A stretch of 64,000 bases of DNA from Pseudomonadales bacterium (GCA_024234395.1 JACKOH010000001.1:1383001-1447000); one strand, 5' to 3'; numbered from the stretch's first letter, positions 42,543-52,077 are shown. Made by a program: numbers and translations. The notes: generated by a model not told the origin, from the sequence alone.

Positions 42543-43178
42543 ATGCACCTATCGGCCTCCCAGCAGAATATTCTGGGCCAGCTCAAACAGCACGGTGGCC
42601 AGTCGGTCAAGGTACTGGCCAGGCGCCTCGATATGACCACTATGGGCATTCGCCAGCATCTGGCGGATCTGCTGCACATCGGCCTGGTGACCACCAGCGT
42701 GGAAACGCGGCAGACCCGGGGGCGTCCCCTGCACCTGTGGGAACTGACCGAACTGGGACATAGCCAGTTCCCGGATTCGCATCGCGAAGAGAGTTGCGAA
42801 CTGATCGAGGTGATCAGGGAAAAACTGGGCGGAGCAGTGCTTGACGATCTGGTGGACCTGCGCAATGAAAAACTGGCCGACCAGTACCGACGTTTTCTGG
42901 CCGACAAGTCTGACCTCGGGGAACGTATCCGGGCACTGGCCTCGCTGCGCACCCGGGACGGTTATATGGCAGAAGTCCGCTTCCTTCCCGATCAGAACTG
43001 GCTGCTGATCGAAAACCACTGCCCGATCGTCGGTCTGGCTCAAAGCTGCAATCACTACTGCCGGGCCGAACTGGAACTGTTTCAGAATCTGCTTGGCGAC
43101 CTGGCAACGGTGGTCAGGACCGAGTATCTGCTGGAAGGCAACCGCCGCTGTGCCTACAAAATTGTCAGGCTGCGGTAA
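42543..43178 (+). CDS. SufR-like winged-helix regulator with four-cysteine cluster motif
   Basis: A 211-aa DNA-binding regulator. The N-terminal winged helix has SVKVLARRLDMTTMGIRQHLADLLHIGLV and the wing QTRGRPLHLW. The C-terminal half has C160, C169, C173 and C203 (NHCPI, SCNHYC, RRCAYKI), the spacing type seen in SufR-like Fe-S sensors. No suf or isc genes are in the window, so its targets are unknown; palindromes upstream suggest autoregulation. Monocistronic. Confidence 0.82.
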   Translation: MHLSASQQNILGQLKQHGGQSVKVLARRLDMTTMGIRQHLADLLHIGLVTTSVETRQTRGRPLHLWELTELGHSQFPDSHREESCELIEVIREKLGGAVLDDLVDLRNEKLADQYRRFLADKSDLGERIRALASLRTRDGYMAEVRFLPDQNWLLIENHCPIVGLAQSCNHYCRAELELFQNLLGDLATVVRTEYLLEGNRRCAYKIVRLR

Positions 43179-43223
43179 CTGACTGCGATCTCAGGGCGGA
43201 ACGGCAGAAATATCCCGGGATTG

Positions 43224-43232
43224 TGTTAAAAT
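43224..43232 (+). promoter_or_regulatory. Extended -10 promoter before the DUF945 gene
   Basis: TGTTAAAAT (TG, one base, TAAAAT), 31 bp before the ATG at 43263, with a G/C-rich segment after it. No clear -35. Confidence 0.45.
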
Positions 43233-43262
43233 CTGCCGCGTCTTACCCCACCCCTGCTTTCG

Positions 43263-44588
43263 ATGCTGATCCGAATGAAAAAAATCCTGCTGGGTATGCT
43301 GGCGACCCTTGCTGCCGCCCTGCTCATCACTCCCAAGTTCGTTGGCGGCGGCATTCAGTCGGCAGCGGCCGATACCTTGCGGGCCATGGTGCCGCCGAAC
43401 CTGCGGGATTCTCTGACTATCGAGTCGACTGAATTACAACATGGCTGGTTCACCAGCCATGCCAGGCTGCAGGTCAGTCTCGAAGCGCTCGACCGCATCA
43501 GCCCTAAACCAGTGGTACTCAACCTGGACCTGGACATTCGTCACGGTCCGCTGCTCTTCACGCCGGTGGGAGTGAGAGTGGGCGCCGCTTTCGCCCGCAT
43601 CGTACCCTCTCTGCAGGGCTTCGATCTGCCCGGGCCGGAGGCATCGATCGAACTGGCGGGTAGCGACCCACTGCTTACCCTGTTTGCCGGCTTCGACAAC
43701 AGTATGGAACTGGGCCTGGACGCAGACAGGTTCACAGCCGGCTACCGCGATTCCCGGCTTGCCGCGGAAGGACTGCGGGCCAGGTCGCAGATATTTGCTG
43801 ACCTCTCCAACCGGGCCCAGGCAAGCATCGATGCTGTCACCACTGTCGGCCCGGGGTTGGACCTGGCCATGGAGAACCTGACCGCGACCGGCTGGCGTTC
43901 GGACATTACCCGTACGCTGTCCGCCAGCGAGGCCGGGGTCAGCGTCAGCTCACTGGTAAGCAGCGCTCCGCTTGCCATGGATCTCGACTCGCTACAGATA
44001 GACTATCGCCTCAGTGACAATGAAAACTCACCTGCTGATCTGGATATGAATCAGCAGGTCCGCGTCGCTCACATCGACTGGGACCTGCCGGTCGATTCGC
44101 TGGACTGGCAGCTTCAGATCAGTCAGCTCAATCGCAAACTGCTGAACTCCTACAGTGAGCTGATCCGTCAGGCCAGCACTCCCGCCGATCTCAACCTGGA
44201 TCAGGCCAGCGCAACACTGACCGGCCTGGGGAGGGAATTCCTGGTCCGGTTGGCCCGCGAACCGTTCGATCTGCACAGCAGCCTGCAACTCGGTGCCTAT
44301 AACGGTGGCCACGACCTGCAGCTGTCCATCAACTGGCAGGGGTTGCCTTACCTCACCGACATCGAGGCATTCGAACCCGGCGCCGCTCTCAATGCGCTCG
44401 TTGTTTCTGTTAACCTTGATGCCGATGAGGCGGCGCTGATGAACAGCCCGTTCGCACAGACTGTGACCGACTACCGGGCCCTGCTCGAGATCGCAGGAGG
44501 GCGTGTCAGAGCCCGGATCACCATGGGCGACGGTCAGCTGACTCTCAATGATGAAACCTTCCCACTCCGGCAATTTGTGAATTTCTGA
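43263..44588 (+). CDS. YdgA/DUF945 family protein
   Basis: A 441-aa protein with an N-terminal membrane anchor or signal (KKILLGMLATLAAALLITPKFVGGG) and a long beta-rich, periplasm-facing region typical of DUF945 (ESTELQHGWFTSHARLQVSL near residue 55). Function is not known. ATG at 43275 is an alternative start. Its stop TGA overlaps the ATG of the YgiQ gene (TGATG), so the two are coupled. Confidence 0.8.
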   Translation: MLIRMKKILLGMLATLAAALLITPKFVGGGIQSAAADTLRAMVPPNLRDSLTIESTELQHGWFTSHARLQVSLEALDRISPKPVVLNLDLDIRHGPLLFTPVGVRVGAAFARIVPSLQGFDLPGPEASIELAGSDPLLTLFAGFDNSMELGLDADRFTAGYRDSRLAAEGLRARSQIFADLSNRAQASIDAVTTVGPGLDLAMENLTATGWRSDITRTLSASEAGVSVSSLVSSAPLAMDLDSLQIDYRLSDNENSPADLDMNQQVRVAHIDWDLPVDSLDWQLQISQLNRKLLNSYSELIRQASTPADLNLDQASATLTGLGREFLVRLAREPFDLHSSLQLGAYNGGHDLQLSINWQGLPYLTDIEAFEPGAALNALVVSVNLDADEAALMNSPFAQTVTDYRALLEIAGGRVRARITMGDGQLTLNDETFPLRQFVNF

Positions 44589-46720
44589 TGCACCATACCG
44601 ACACCCGACCACGTCCACTGTTCAGTTACCCGAAATACTGGGCCGAGTGCTTCGGCACTGCCGACTATCTGCCCATGAGCCGACAGGAAATGAATGCACT
44701 GGGCTGGGACAGTTGTGACATTATCCTGGTCACCGCCGACGCCTATGTGGATCACCCCAGCTTCGGCATGGCTGTAATAGGCCGTTTCCTGGAGGCGCAG
44801 GGATTCCGGGTGGGTATCATTTCCCAGCCGGCCTGGGACAGCGCTGAACCGTTTCGGCAACTGGGTGAGCCCAATCTGTTCTTCGGAGTCACCGCCGGCA
44901 ACATGGATTCACTCATCAACCGTTATACCGCCGACATGCGGATCCGCAGCGAAGACGCCTATACACCCAATGGCGAGGCTGGCCGCCGTCCGGACCGCTC
45001 GGTTATCGTGTACAGCCAGCGCTGCCGCGAAGCCTATTACAACACTCCGATTATTGTTGGTGGAATCGAGGCAAGCCTGCGCCGCATCGCACAATATGAC
45101 TACTGGAGCAACGAAGTTCGCCGCTCCATCCTGCTGGATTCCAATGCCGACCTGCTGGTCTATGGCAACGGCGAACGGGCCATAGCGGAAATCGCTCATC
45201 GACTGGCCCAGGGCGAGAAAACGGCCGACATGGTGGATATCCGCGGTACGGCTTTCATCCGGTCCGACCTTCCCGCCCACTGGACCGAGATCGATTCGAC
45301 CCGGATTGACTGGCCATCCAGCATCGATGAACTTCCCAACCCCTATGACTATGATCACAGTGGAGCTGATGACAGGATGGCTACTGCCGGCCGCAATCAG
45401 GAAACGCCGTTGCGGATTATTCCCATGCCGCTGCAGCGGCAGTACGAACTGAATCCGGACAGCAGTTACATCCGCCTACCCTCTTATAACAAGGTAAAGA
45501 ACGACCCGGCACTGTATGCACATGCCTCCCGGGTACTGCATCAGGAATCCAATCCCTATAACGCCAGACCACTTGTTCAAAAACATCAGACTCAGGATGT
45601 ATGGATCAATCCGCCGCCGCTGCCTCTTGAAACCGAAGAACTGGACGGGGTGTTCGACCTTCCCTACCGCCGGACTCCGCACCCGTCCTATGGCGACGCC
45701 AGAATACCGGCCTATGAAATGATCAAGACCTCGGTCAATATCATGCGCGGCTGTTTCGGCGGTTGTACTTTCTGTTCAATTACCGAACATGAGGGGAGAA
45801 TCATTCAATCCCGCTCCGAGGACTCCATCCTCCGCGAGATTGAAAAAATCCGCGATCAGGTGCCGGGATTTACCGGTACCATCTCCGACCTGGGTGGCCC
45901 CACCGCCAACATGTACCGTCTGAACTGTAAATCACCGGAGATCCAGAAGGATTGTCGACGGCTGTCCTGTGTTTATCCCACCATCTGTAAGCACTTGAAC
46001 ACCGACCACAGCCACACCACGCAACTTTACCGCAAGGCACGGCAGTTACCCGGCGTGAAAACGGTGGCCATTGCCTCCGGACTGCGTTATGACCTGGCGC
46101 TGCGGGACCCCGAGTATGTGGAGGAACTGGTTACCCATCACGTTGGCGGCTACCTGAAAATCGCGCCGGAGCATAGTGAGGAAGGTACCCTCAGCAAGAT
46201 GATGAAACCCTCGATCAGTGCCTATGACGAATTCAAGAAACTGTTCGACCGCTTTTCCCGCAAGGCCGGCAAGACTCAGTACCTGATACCCTATTTTATC
46301 GCCGCCCATCCCGGTTGCGAGGATGAAGACATGGTGAACCTGGGGCTGTGGCTGAAGGAACACGGTTTTAAACCGGATCAGGTGCAGACTTTCTACCCCT
46401 CGCCCATGGCTCTCGCCACGGCCATGTACTATTCAGGCAAGAACCCGTTAAAGAAGGTACGCTACAAAAGCGAAAACCTGTTTGTCTGCAAAGACCTGCA
46501 GCAACGCAGGTTGCAGAAAGCTTTCCTCCGTTATCACGATGAAAAGAACTGGCCCATATTGCGCAAGGCACTCAGGGACATGGGACGCGGCGATCTGATC
46601 GGAAACGGTCCCCATTGCCTGGTTCCTGCAGAGAAGACCCGCCGGCAGGCGGCAGGAAAATTGCGCCGGGGTGGCAATAACCCTGCCAATCGGGGTCGCA
46701 AAAAAAACACAAGACGTTAG
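44588..46720 (+). CDS. YgiQ-family radical SAM protein
   Basis: A 710-aa protein with an N-terminal UPF0313/YgiQ domain and a radical SAM core. The cluster motif CFGGCTFC (about residues 388-395) is followed by SITEHEGRIIQSRS, typical of YgiQ. The C-terminus is a basic tail (RRGGNNPANRGRKKNTRR). The reaction is not established for this family. Start is coupled to the upstream DUF945 stop. Confidence 0.92.
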   Translation: MHHTDTRPRPLFSYPKYWAECFGTADYLPMSRQEMNALGWDSCDIILVTADAYVDHPSFGMAVIGRFLEAQGFRVGIISQPAWDSAEPFRQLGEPNLFFGVTAGNMDSLINRYTADMRIRSEDAYTPNGEAGRRPDRSVIVYSQRCREAYYNTPIIVGGIEASLRRIAQYDYWSNEVRRSILLDSNADLLVYGNGERAIAEIAHRLAQGEKTADMVDIRGTAFIRSDLPAHWTEIDSTRIDWPSSIDELPNPYDYDHSGADDRMATAGRNQETPLRIIPMPLQRQYELNPDSSYIRLPSYNKVKNDPALYAHASRVLHQESNPYNARPLVQKHQTQDVWINPPPLPLETEELDGVFDLPYRRTPHPSYGDARIPAYEMIKTSVNIMRGCFGGCTFCSITEHEGRIIQSRSEDSILREIEKIRDQVPGFTGTISDLGGPTANMYRLNCKSPEIQKDCRRLSCVYPTICKHLNTDHSHTTQLYRKARQLPGVKTVAIASGLRYDLALRDPEYVEELVTHHVGGYLKIAPEHSEEGTLSKMMKPSISAYDEFKKLFDRFSRKAGKTQYLIPYFIAAHPGCEDEDMVNLGLWLKEHGFKPDQVQTFYPSPMALATAMYYSGKNPLKKVRYKSENLFVCKDLQQRRLQKAFLRYHDEKNWPILRKALRDMGRGDLIGNGPHCLVPAEKTRRQAAGKLRRGGNNPANRGRKKNTRR

Positions 46721-46799
46721 GAAACCTCATAGTTCAGAGAACTACCTGCATTTCCGAGCTGATCGGGCATCGCGACAACAAAAAAGTTTCAGCGCCTGC

Positions 46800-47804
46800 T
46801 CATTCTCCATTTTCTTCCTGCTCGCCCATTTTACCTGCCTCCTTGAGTATCTCGACCATCGTATCGAGACTGCGTTTGTTCTGCGCCGCCTCGTCGAAGT
46901 CCTTACGCTGCCGTCGCTTTTTCTGCTTCGCCTGAATTGCCTTGTCATTGGAGCTTTCCCGCCGCCGCGCCGTGCGTCCGGTCACCGGTTGCGGATTGTC
47001 CAGGTGAAATTCCATGTGAGTCAGAATGCCGCGCAGAATATTCATCTCCATGGTGTCCAGCCGCACCCGGCTGTACAGGCGCCGCAGTCGCTGCATAAGC
47101 TGGCGCGGATTCTCCGGGTTGTGGAAATCCAGCCTCACCAGCACGGTTTCCAGGTGTTCAAAAAACTGTTCGAGCTGCTCACCGGTTGCCCACTCGATGT
47201 CCCAGTAATCGTCCTCCTGCTGGCTGTCCTGCCCCAGCCTGCTCAGGGCATAGCGCCGGATCTCGTAACAGATCAGCAGAGCCGCGGCGGCCAGGTTCAA
47301 CGAACTGTACTGCTCCGCAGCCGGAATCTGCACATGGTAATGACACAGCTGCAACTCTTCATTGGTCAGCCCCCGATCCTCCCTACCGAAAACCACTGCC
47401 ACCCGGTTACGATCGCTGTCACGGACAATCTTTTCCGCGCATTCCTCAGGTGACAGCACCGGCCAGGGTATCTTGCGTGATCTGGCGCTGGTTCCGATGA
47501 CCAGGCCGCAATCGGCAATTGCCTCCTGCAATGTAGCGTGGACATTGGCATTCTCCAGAATATCCAGGGCCGATGCGGCCCGACCGACCGCGACACCGCT
47601 GGGAAACTCCAACGGATCAACCAGGGCCAGGTGAAACAGGCCCATATTTTTCATGGCTCTGGCAGTGGCCCCGATATTGCCCGGGTGGGTGGTGTTGACC
47701 AGCACGATTTTTATGTGGTCGACCTTGAACAACTCATCAGTTTCTTTCAAACCGGCTTCCTTCAATTCAGCTTTATTCAACTCAGCTCTATTCAACCAGG
47801 GCAT
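46800..47804 (-). CDS. trmJ: tRNA (cytidine/uridine-32-2'-O)-methyltransferase TrmJ
   Basis: SPOUT-class 2'-O-methyltransferase of 334 aa acting on position 32 of tRNAs. KIVLVNTTHPGNIGATARAMKNMGL, VVFGREDRGLTNEEL and IPAAEQYSSLNLAAAALLICYE are the knot-forming motifs. The C-terminal extension (from about residue 225) is helical and basic. ATG at 47804 puts a 60-nt stretch of four 15-bp tandem repeats (LNRAE LNKAE LKEAG LKETD) before the usual N-terminus; a TTG further in could be the real start. Confidence 0.92.
   Translation of the reverse strand: MPWLNRAELNKAELKEAGLKETDELFKVDHIKIVLVNTTHPGNIGATARAMKNMGLFHLALVDPLEFPSGVAVGRAASALDILENANVHATLQEAIADCGLVIGTSARSRKIPWPVLSPEECAEKIVRDSDRNRVAVVFGREDRGLTNEELQLCHYHVQIPAAEQYSSLNLAAAALLICYEIRRYALSRLGQDSQQEDDYWDIEWATGEQLEQFFEHLETVLVRLDFHNPENPRQLMQRLRRLYSRVRLDTMEMNILRGILTHMEFHLDNPQPVTGRTARRRESSNDKAIQAKQKKRRQRKDFDEAAQNKRSLDTMVEILKEAGKMGEQEENGE
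47736..47795 (-). repeat. Four 15-bp in-frame tandem repeats at the trmJ 5' end
   Basis: On the minus strand the unit TTGAATARAGCTGAR recurs four times with increasing divergence and encodes LxxAE-like pentapeptides. It is in frame with trmJ and sits just before the conserved start of the methyltransferase domain. Confidence 0.8.
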
Positions 47805-47938
47805 CCTCTGATTTCCGCCTGTTACCTGGTAGATCCTGCTCCGTTCGCGCAGCACCGGCAGCCCGGACAGGAGCTGCGAGTATAACAGCTTGGCTCCTGC
47901 CTCCGGACTGCCGGGACATTCTCGACAGCCGGCTAATC

Positions 47939-47947
47939 TGATATGAT
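47939..47947 (+). promoter_or_regulatory. Extended -10 promoter of suhB
   Basis: TGATATGAT (TG, one base, TATGAT) followed by a G/C-rich discriminator, 60 bp before the suhB ATG. A TCGACA 15 bp further up is a poor -35. Confidence 0.5.
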
Positions 47948-48006
47948 GGCGCGCTTTCCGGCCGGCCCATTGAGCCGCAGCCGCTTCAGTTTCCAGGACA
48001 CCCGCT

Positions 48007-48783
48007 ATGCAAGCCCTCCTCAACATCGCACTGCGCGCCATCCGCGACGGTGCCACGGCTCTCACCGGTAACTTCGATCGCCTGGATAGGGTCAGACTGG
48101 TGGAGGAACGGGACGACGGTCCACTGACTAGTGCTCATCTGGATGTGGAAACGGCCATGCTGATGCAGTTACAGAAGACCTTTCCCAAGCATGGCTTCCA
48201 ATCCTCCGCCTCGAGACTTCCGGAGCCTGATGAGGCCGGCACCATCTGGTTTCTCGAGCCGCTTATCGGTAGCGCCAATTTTCTGCGAGGTGCACATGGT
48301 TTCCTGCTGGGCTTAACCTGCCGGGTGGATAACCAGATTAAATTGTCGGTCTTTGCCGACCCACTGCTTAACGAGGAGTTCACCGCCGTTCGCGGTAGCG
48401 GAGCCAGTCTCAATGGACATCGGATTCGGGTTGCCGGCCATGCCGAGCTGCAGGACAGTACGCTGGCAATGGACTTTACTTCGGAACTGGATCGCGAACA
48501 CCTGCTACACAATCTGGGACAGTTTCTTGAACAAGGCGCGACAATCCGTAGCAGCGGCAACTCAGTGCTGGATCTGGTGAATGTGGCGGCTGGACGTCTC
48601 GATGCCGGTATCGTTCACAAACCGTCCGCAATTGCGCTGGCCGGTGCAGCCATGCTGCTGCGGGAAGCCGGCGGCCTGATCAGCGATGCCATGGGTAATC
48701 CGCAACTGGAAAGCAACCAGCTGGTGTTTGCCAATCCCAGACTGTTTCGGCATCTGCTGCGACTGGCCAGGTCCCAGGCCTGA
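48007..48783 (+). CDS. suhB: SuhB homologue lacking inositol-monophosphatase catalytic residues
   Basis: A 258-aa protein of the SuhB/inositol monophosphatase family, divergent from trmJ as in Pseudomonas. The fold is kept (GHRIRVAGHAELQDSTLAMDF, SSGNSVLDLVNVAAGRLDAG, LLREAGGLISDAMG). The metal-binding residues are not: the family EE pair is SSAS (66-69), WxxDPLDGTTNF is WFLEPLIGSANF (D to E84, D to I87), and PWDxAAG is PSAIALAG (D to A208). It should have no phosphatase activity. In E. coli, SuhB also works in the Nus rRNA antitermination complex without needing catalysis; that role could explain retention. Confidence 0.9.
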   Translation: MQALLNIALRAIRDGATALTGNFDRLDRVRLVEERDDGPLTSAHLDVETAMLMQLQKTFPKHGFQSSASRLPEPDEAGTIWFLEPLIGSANFLRGAHGFLLGLTCRVDNQIKLSVFADPLLNEEFTAVRGSGASLNGHRIRVAGHAELQDSTLAMDFTSELDREHLLHNLGQFLEQGATIRSSGNSVLDLVNVAAGRLDAGIVHKPSAIALAGAAMLLREAGGLISDAMGNPQLESNQLVFANPRLFRHLLRLARSQA

Positions 48784-48864
48784 CCCGTCTGTCTCAAATA
48801 CGATGAATTGCGGCTTACCGGCGCTGGCTCCCGTACCGCTCCGGCCTTAAGATAGGCGCCGGAT

Positions 48865-50334
48865 GTGTCACAGGCCGGTCGCCTGCAGGCTGCTGGACAA
48901 CGCAAGAGCTCGCGTAAAAATAACGAACAATCAGAGATTGCAGGTGCAGGGCAGGTGCAGGAAAGTACCAAGCGACACAGTCTGAGTCTGGTGGATTCCC
49001 CCATACCCGAGACGCTCAAGCGTATGACTGCACCGGTGATCATCGGTATGGCCATGCTGTTCACCTTCACTCTGGTCGATACCCTCTTTATCAGCCTGCT
49101 GGGTACCGATCCACTGACCGCCATCAGCTTCACGTTCCCGGTTACCTTCATGATCATGAGCCTGGCAATCGGGCTCGGGATCGGCACCTCCGCAGTGGTG
49201 GCCAAGTACCTGGGGCGGAGCGATTTCGTCAAGGCCAAGGAGGCGTCCACCGTCACCAATTACCTGGCCATACTGTGCGCCTCGGTGACGGTGCTGATCT
49301 GCTGGTTGTTTCTCGACAGCATATTCCGCGGCATTGGTGCCAGTGAAGAAATCCTGGTCATGATCCGGCAATACATGGACATCTGGCTGCCCGGCAGCAT
49401 TCTGCTGGTGGCGATAATGAACGGTAACAGCATTCTGCGCGCCTGTGGCGACACCCGGACACCCAGTCTGTTGATGGCGGCGAGCGGGCTCATCAACGCC
49501 GTGCTGGATCCGCTGCTGATCTTCGGTCTGGGTCCGATTCCTGCGCTTGGCATCAGTGGCGCGGCTCTGGCCACCCTGGTTTCCTGGGTAGTCGGGTTCG
49601 GTTATCTCTGCTACCTGTTGCTGCTGCGCATGGAGCTGATCAGCCGTATTCTGCCATCGCGCAAGGTATTGCTGTCATCCAGTCGGGAAATGCTGCGCAT
49701 CGGTCTGCCGGCAGCGGGGGCCAATATGATGACGCCATTGGCAGCCGGCGTAATGACCGCCATTGCCTCAGGTTTCGGCGAAACTGCCGTAGCAGCATTT
49801 GGCGTGGGCTCTCGAATCGAACCTCTGGCGACACTGCTGGTCCTCGCCATGTCCTCCACCCTGCCCCCCCTGATCAGTCAGAATTTCGGCGCCCATCGGC
49901 TGGACCGGGTGGAGGAAGCCTATCGCCTCGCAACCCGTTTCATTCTGGTCTGGCAACTGGGTGTCTATGTGGTACTGGCGGGATTTGCCGGACTGATCGC
50001 CCTGATTTTCTCTCAGGATCCTTCAGTGGTGGCGGCTATCAAGCTGTATGTCTGGATTCTGCCTCTGGGTTACGGCGTGCAGGGCGTGATTATTCTGACC
50101 AATTCGGCGTTGAATGCTTTGCACCGCCCGTTCGAGGCACTCTACCTGTCGATGGTTCGATTCTTTGTCTTCTATGTGCCGCTGGCCTGGCTTGGCTCGA
50201 TGCTGTTCGGGTTGGTGGGCTTTTTCGCCGGGGCCCTGATCGGAAATCTGACCATGGCGACCCTTTCGTTGCGGGCTTTCAGGCGGGCGCTGAGGGCCGA
50301 GCGGGAACAACTGTTGAAGCCGGATCCAGTCTGA
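48865..50334 (+). CDS. MATE-family multidrug efflux transporter
   Basis: A 489-aa integral membrane protein with about 12 helices in two homologous halves. PETLKRMTAPVIIGMAMLFTF opens the transporter domain at about residue 50, VDTLFISLLGTDPLTAISFTFPV and GFGETAVAAFGVGSRIEPLATL mark equivalent positions in each half. Exports cationic drugs or metabolites against Na+ or H+; substrate unknown. The start used here is GTG at 48865; a 45-residue hydrophilic N-terminus makes an internal start possible. Confidence 0.88.
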   Translation: MSQAGRLQAAGQRKSSRKNNEQSEIAGAGQVQESTKRHSLSLVDSPIPETLKRMTAPVIIGMAMLFTFTLVDTLFISLLGTDPLTAISFTFPVTFMIMSLAIGLGIGTSAVVAKYLGRSDFVKAKEASTVTNYLAILCASVTVLICWLFLDSIFRGIGASEEILVMIRQYMDIWLPGSILLVAIMNGNSILRACGDTRTPSLLMAASGLINAVLDPLLIFGLGPIPALGISGAALATLVSWVVGFGYLCYLLLLRMELISRILPSRKVLLSSSREMLRIGLPAAGANMMTPLAAGVMTAIASGFGETAVAAFGVGSRIEPLATLLVLAMSSTLPPLISQNFGAHRLDRVEEAYRLATRFILVWQLGVYVVLAGFAGLIALIFSQDPSVVAAIKLYVWILPLGYGVQGVIILTNSALNALHRPFEALYLSMVRFFVFYVPLAWLGSMLFGLVGFFAGALIGNLTMATLSLRAFRRALRAEREQLLKPDPV

Positions 50335-50418
50335 TCTGGAAGTCACTACCGGCCAGCGCCGGAATCAATGTGAGCGAATATCGCTTTCTATAGCAGCGCA
50401 GATACTGCGGGTAACTGT

Positions 50419-52077
50419 TCAGGGACTGCGAAACGGCCCCAGCACGCGGCTGACCAGTGAGCGCTTGGAATCGGCAGCCACTGCAGAGTCTGTTTCGATA
50501 TTGCCGACACTACCCGTTCCGGGTGAACTGAATTCATCGTTAGCAGAAGCTTCAGCACTTGCCGCACTCAACTCCAGACTCTTGTCGACCACTGCCACCG
50601 GTGTATCCACGCCGTCTTCATCTGTGTAGCTCAACCGGTTATTGCGTTCCTGGAAAGCCAGCATTTCCAGGCAGATTTCCTGATAGTCGGCGGCGCTGAG
50701 CAATTCCGGCCGTTCCTTCATGTTCAAAGTAAACTGCCTGTCATTGACTGCCGACAGGTAATGTAGATTTTTCTTGTTTTCTATCAGCAGCCCTTCCCGT
50801 TCCGCCACTTCGTAAAGCGGGGTTCCGCGCAATGGAATGTAAGGGAAGAAGAAAAAGTGCTCCGGCGCAATACGCTGGTTCAGAAGCAGAGTTTCCCGCA
50901 TGTTCGCCGCCGTTTCCAGCGGCATACCGACAATGTTGAAAGTCAGCCGGTTGATACCTGCCTGACGGCAGTTCTCAGCTGCATCGATAATCTGCTGATT
51001 CTTCATTTTTCTGCCCAGCATCTCTGCGCGGTATTTCTCGTCGCCGCTCTCGATACCGAACCAGATAGTGTGACAACCGGCTTCGGCCGCTGTCCGGCAG
51101 AATTCCTTGCTCATCACCTCTACCCTGGAATTGATGGCGAACGGCAGGTGGATGCGCTGTTTGTAGATCTCGAAAAATGCCCGCACGAACTTCAGGTTGG
51201 AAAGAAACAGCTCATCCCAGAATTCGAAATAGCCCACGTCATAGCGATCCCGGAGCCGCTCAAGCTCGCTGACCATCGCTTCCGGGTCATATTTCCTGAG
51301 GAACTCTTTCTTGTTACGCCAGCCGGCCAGAACCGGTGTATTGCAACAGTAGCTGCAACGGTAGGGACAGCCCCGCCCGGTCATAACCGGCAGCACCAGC
51401 TTGCCCTTGGGACCGAAAATTGAAGTGTTGACTTCTCGGAATCCGCCGTTGCGCTGAAAGATATCGTAATCCGGGAATGGGAGTGCGGCCAGATTACCGA
51501 TCTGATGCGGTTCGGTCTGGTACACCGAGCCATCTGAGAGTTTTTCCCACATACCATCAACCGGTCCCGGTTTGCTGCCACGCAGGAACTGCACCAGGTT
51601 ACCCATGGCGTATTCCCCATCACCGACACAGATGACGTCTACGTGAGGATTGTCGATGGTCTGCTGCTGGCTGAGCATGGCCTGGTAGCCGCCGATAACG
51701 ATCATCAGCTCCGGCATCTGCTTTTTCAGTTCGGCCAGGTACGGCTCCATGGGAAACCAGTGCGGACTCATCACCGATAAAGCGATCACGTCCGGATTCA
51801 ATTCCCGTACCGCCCGTGCATAATTCTCCGGTGTGTACGCCTGCTCGTCGCGAAGGATGAGTATCGGGTACAGTGCCACGTCAACCCAGGGAAAATCCCG
51901 CTTCAGATACGCGGAAATACTGGCAACAGGCATGGAGACCTCGTTGCCATCCGGCGAATAGAAGCCGAATACCACGCGCAGCTTTCCAGACTCGCACTTG
52001 CCGAACCAGCGGGACTTGTCCTGGGGATAATATGGACGGTCCGTACTTACGGCTATGACATCAGCCTTAGAATTCAT
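50419..52077 (-). CDS. B12-binding domain radical SAM protein, unknown reaction
   Basis: A 552-aa enzyme. The N-terminal part looks like a cobalamin-binding Rossmann domain (NPDVIALSVMSPHWFP, MIVIGGYQAMLS, DVICVGDGEYAM). The radical SAM core has GRGCPYRCSYCC (about residues 235-246). After the core come a helical region and about 60 residues of low-complexity Ser/Ala/Glu sequence. Class and substrate cannot be told from sequence: such enzymes often methylate unactivated carbons. It stands alone, with a MATE gene convergent. Confidence 0.82.
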   Translation of the reverse strand: MNSKADVIAVSTDRPYYPQDKSRWFGKCESGKLRVVFGFYSPDGNEVSMPVASISAYLKRDFPWVDVALYPILILRDEQAYTPENYARAVRELNPDVIALSVMSPHWFPMEPYLAELKKQMPELMIVIGGYQAMLSQQQTIDNPHVDVICVGDGEYAMGNLVQFLRGSKPGPVDGMWEKLSDGSVYQTEPHQIGNLAALPFPDYDIFQRNGGFREVNTSIFGPKGKLVLPVMTGRGCPYRCSYCCNTPVLAGWRNKKEFLRKYDPEAMVSELERLRDRYDVGYFEFWDELFLSNLKFVRAFFEIYKQRIHLPFAINSRVEVMSKEFCRTAAEAGCHTIWFGIESGDEKYRAEMLGRKMKNQQIIDAAENCRQAGINRLTFNIVGMPLETAANMRETLLLNQRIAPEHFFFFPYIPLRGTPLYEVAEREGLLIENKKNLHYLSAVNDRQFTLNMKERPELLSAADYQEICLEMLAFQERNNRLSYTDEDGVDTPVAVVDKSLELSAASAEASANDEFSSPGTGSVGNIETDSAVAADSKRSLVSRVLGPFRSP

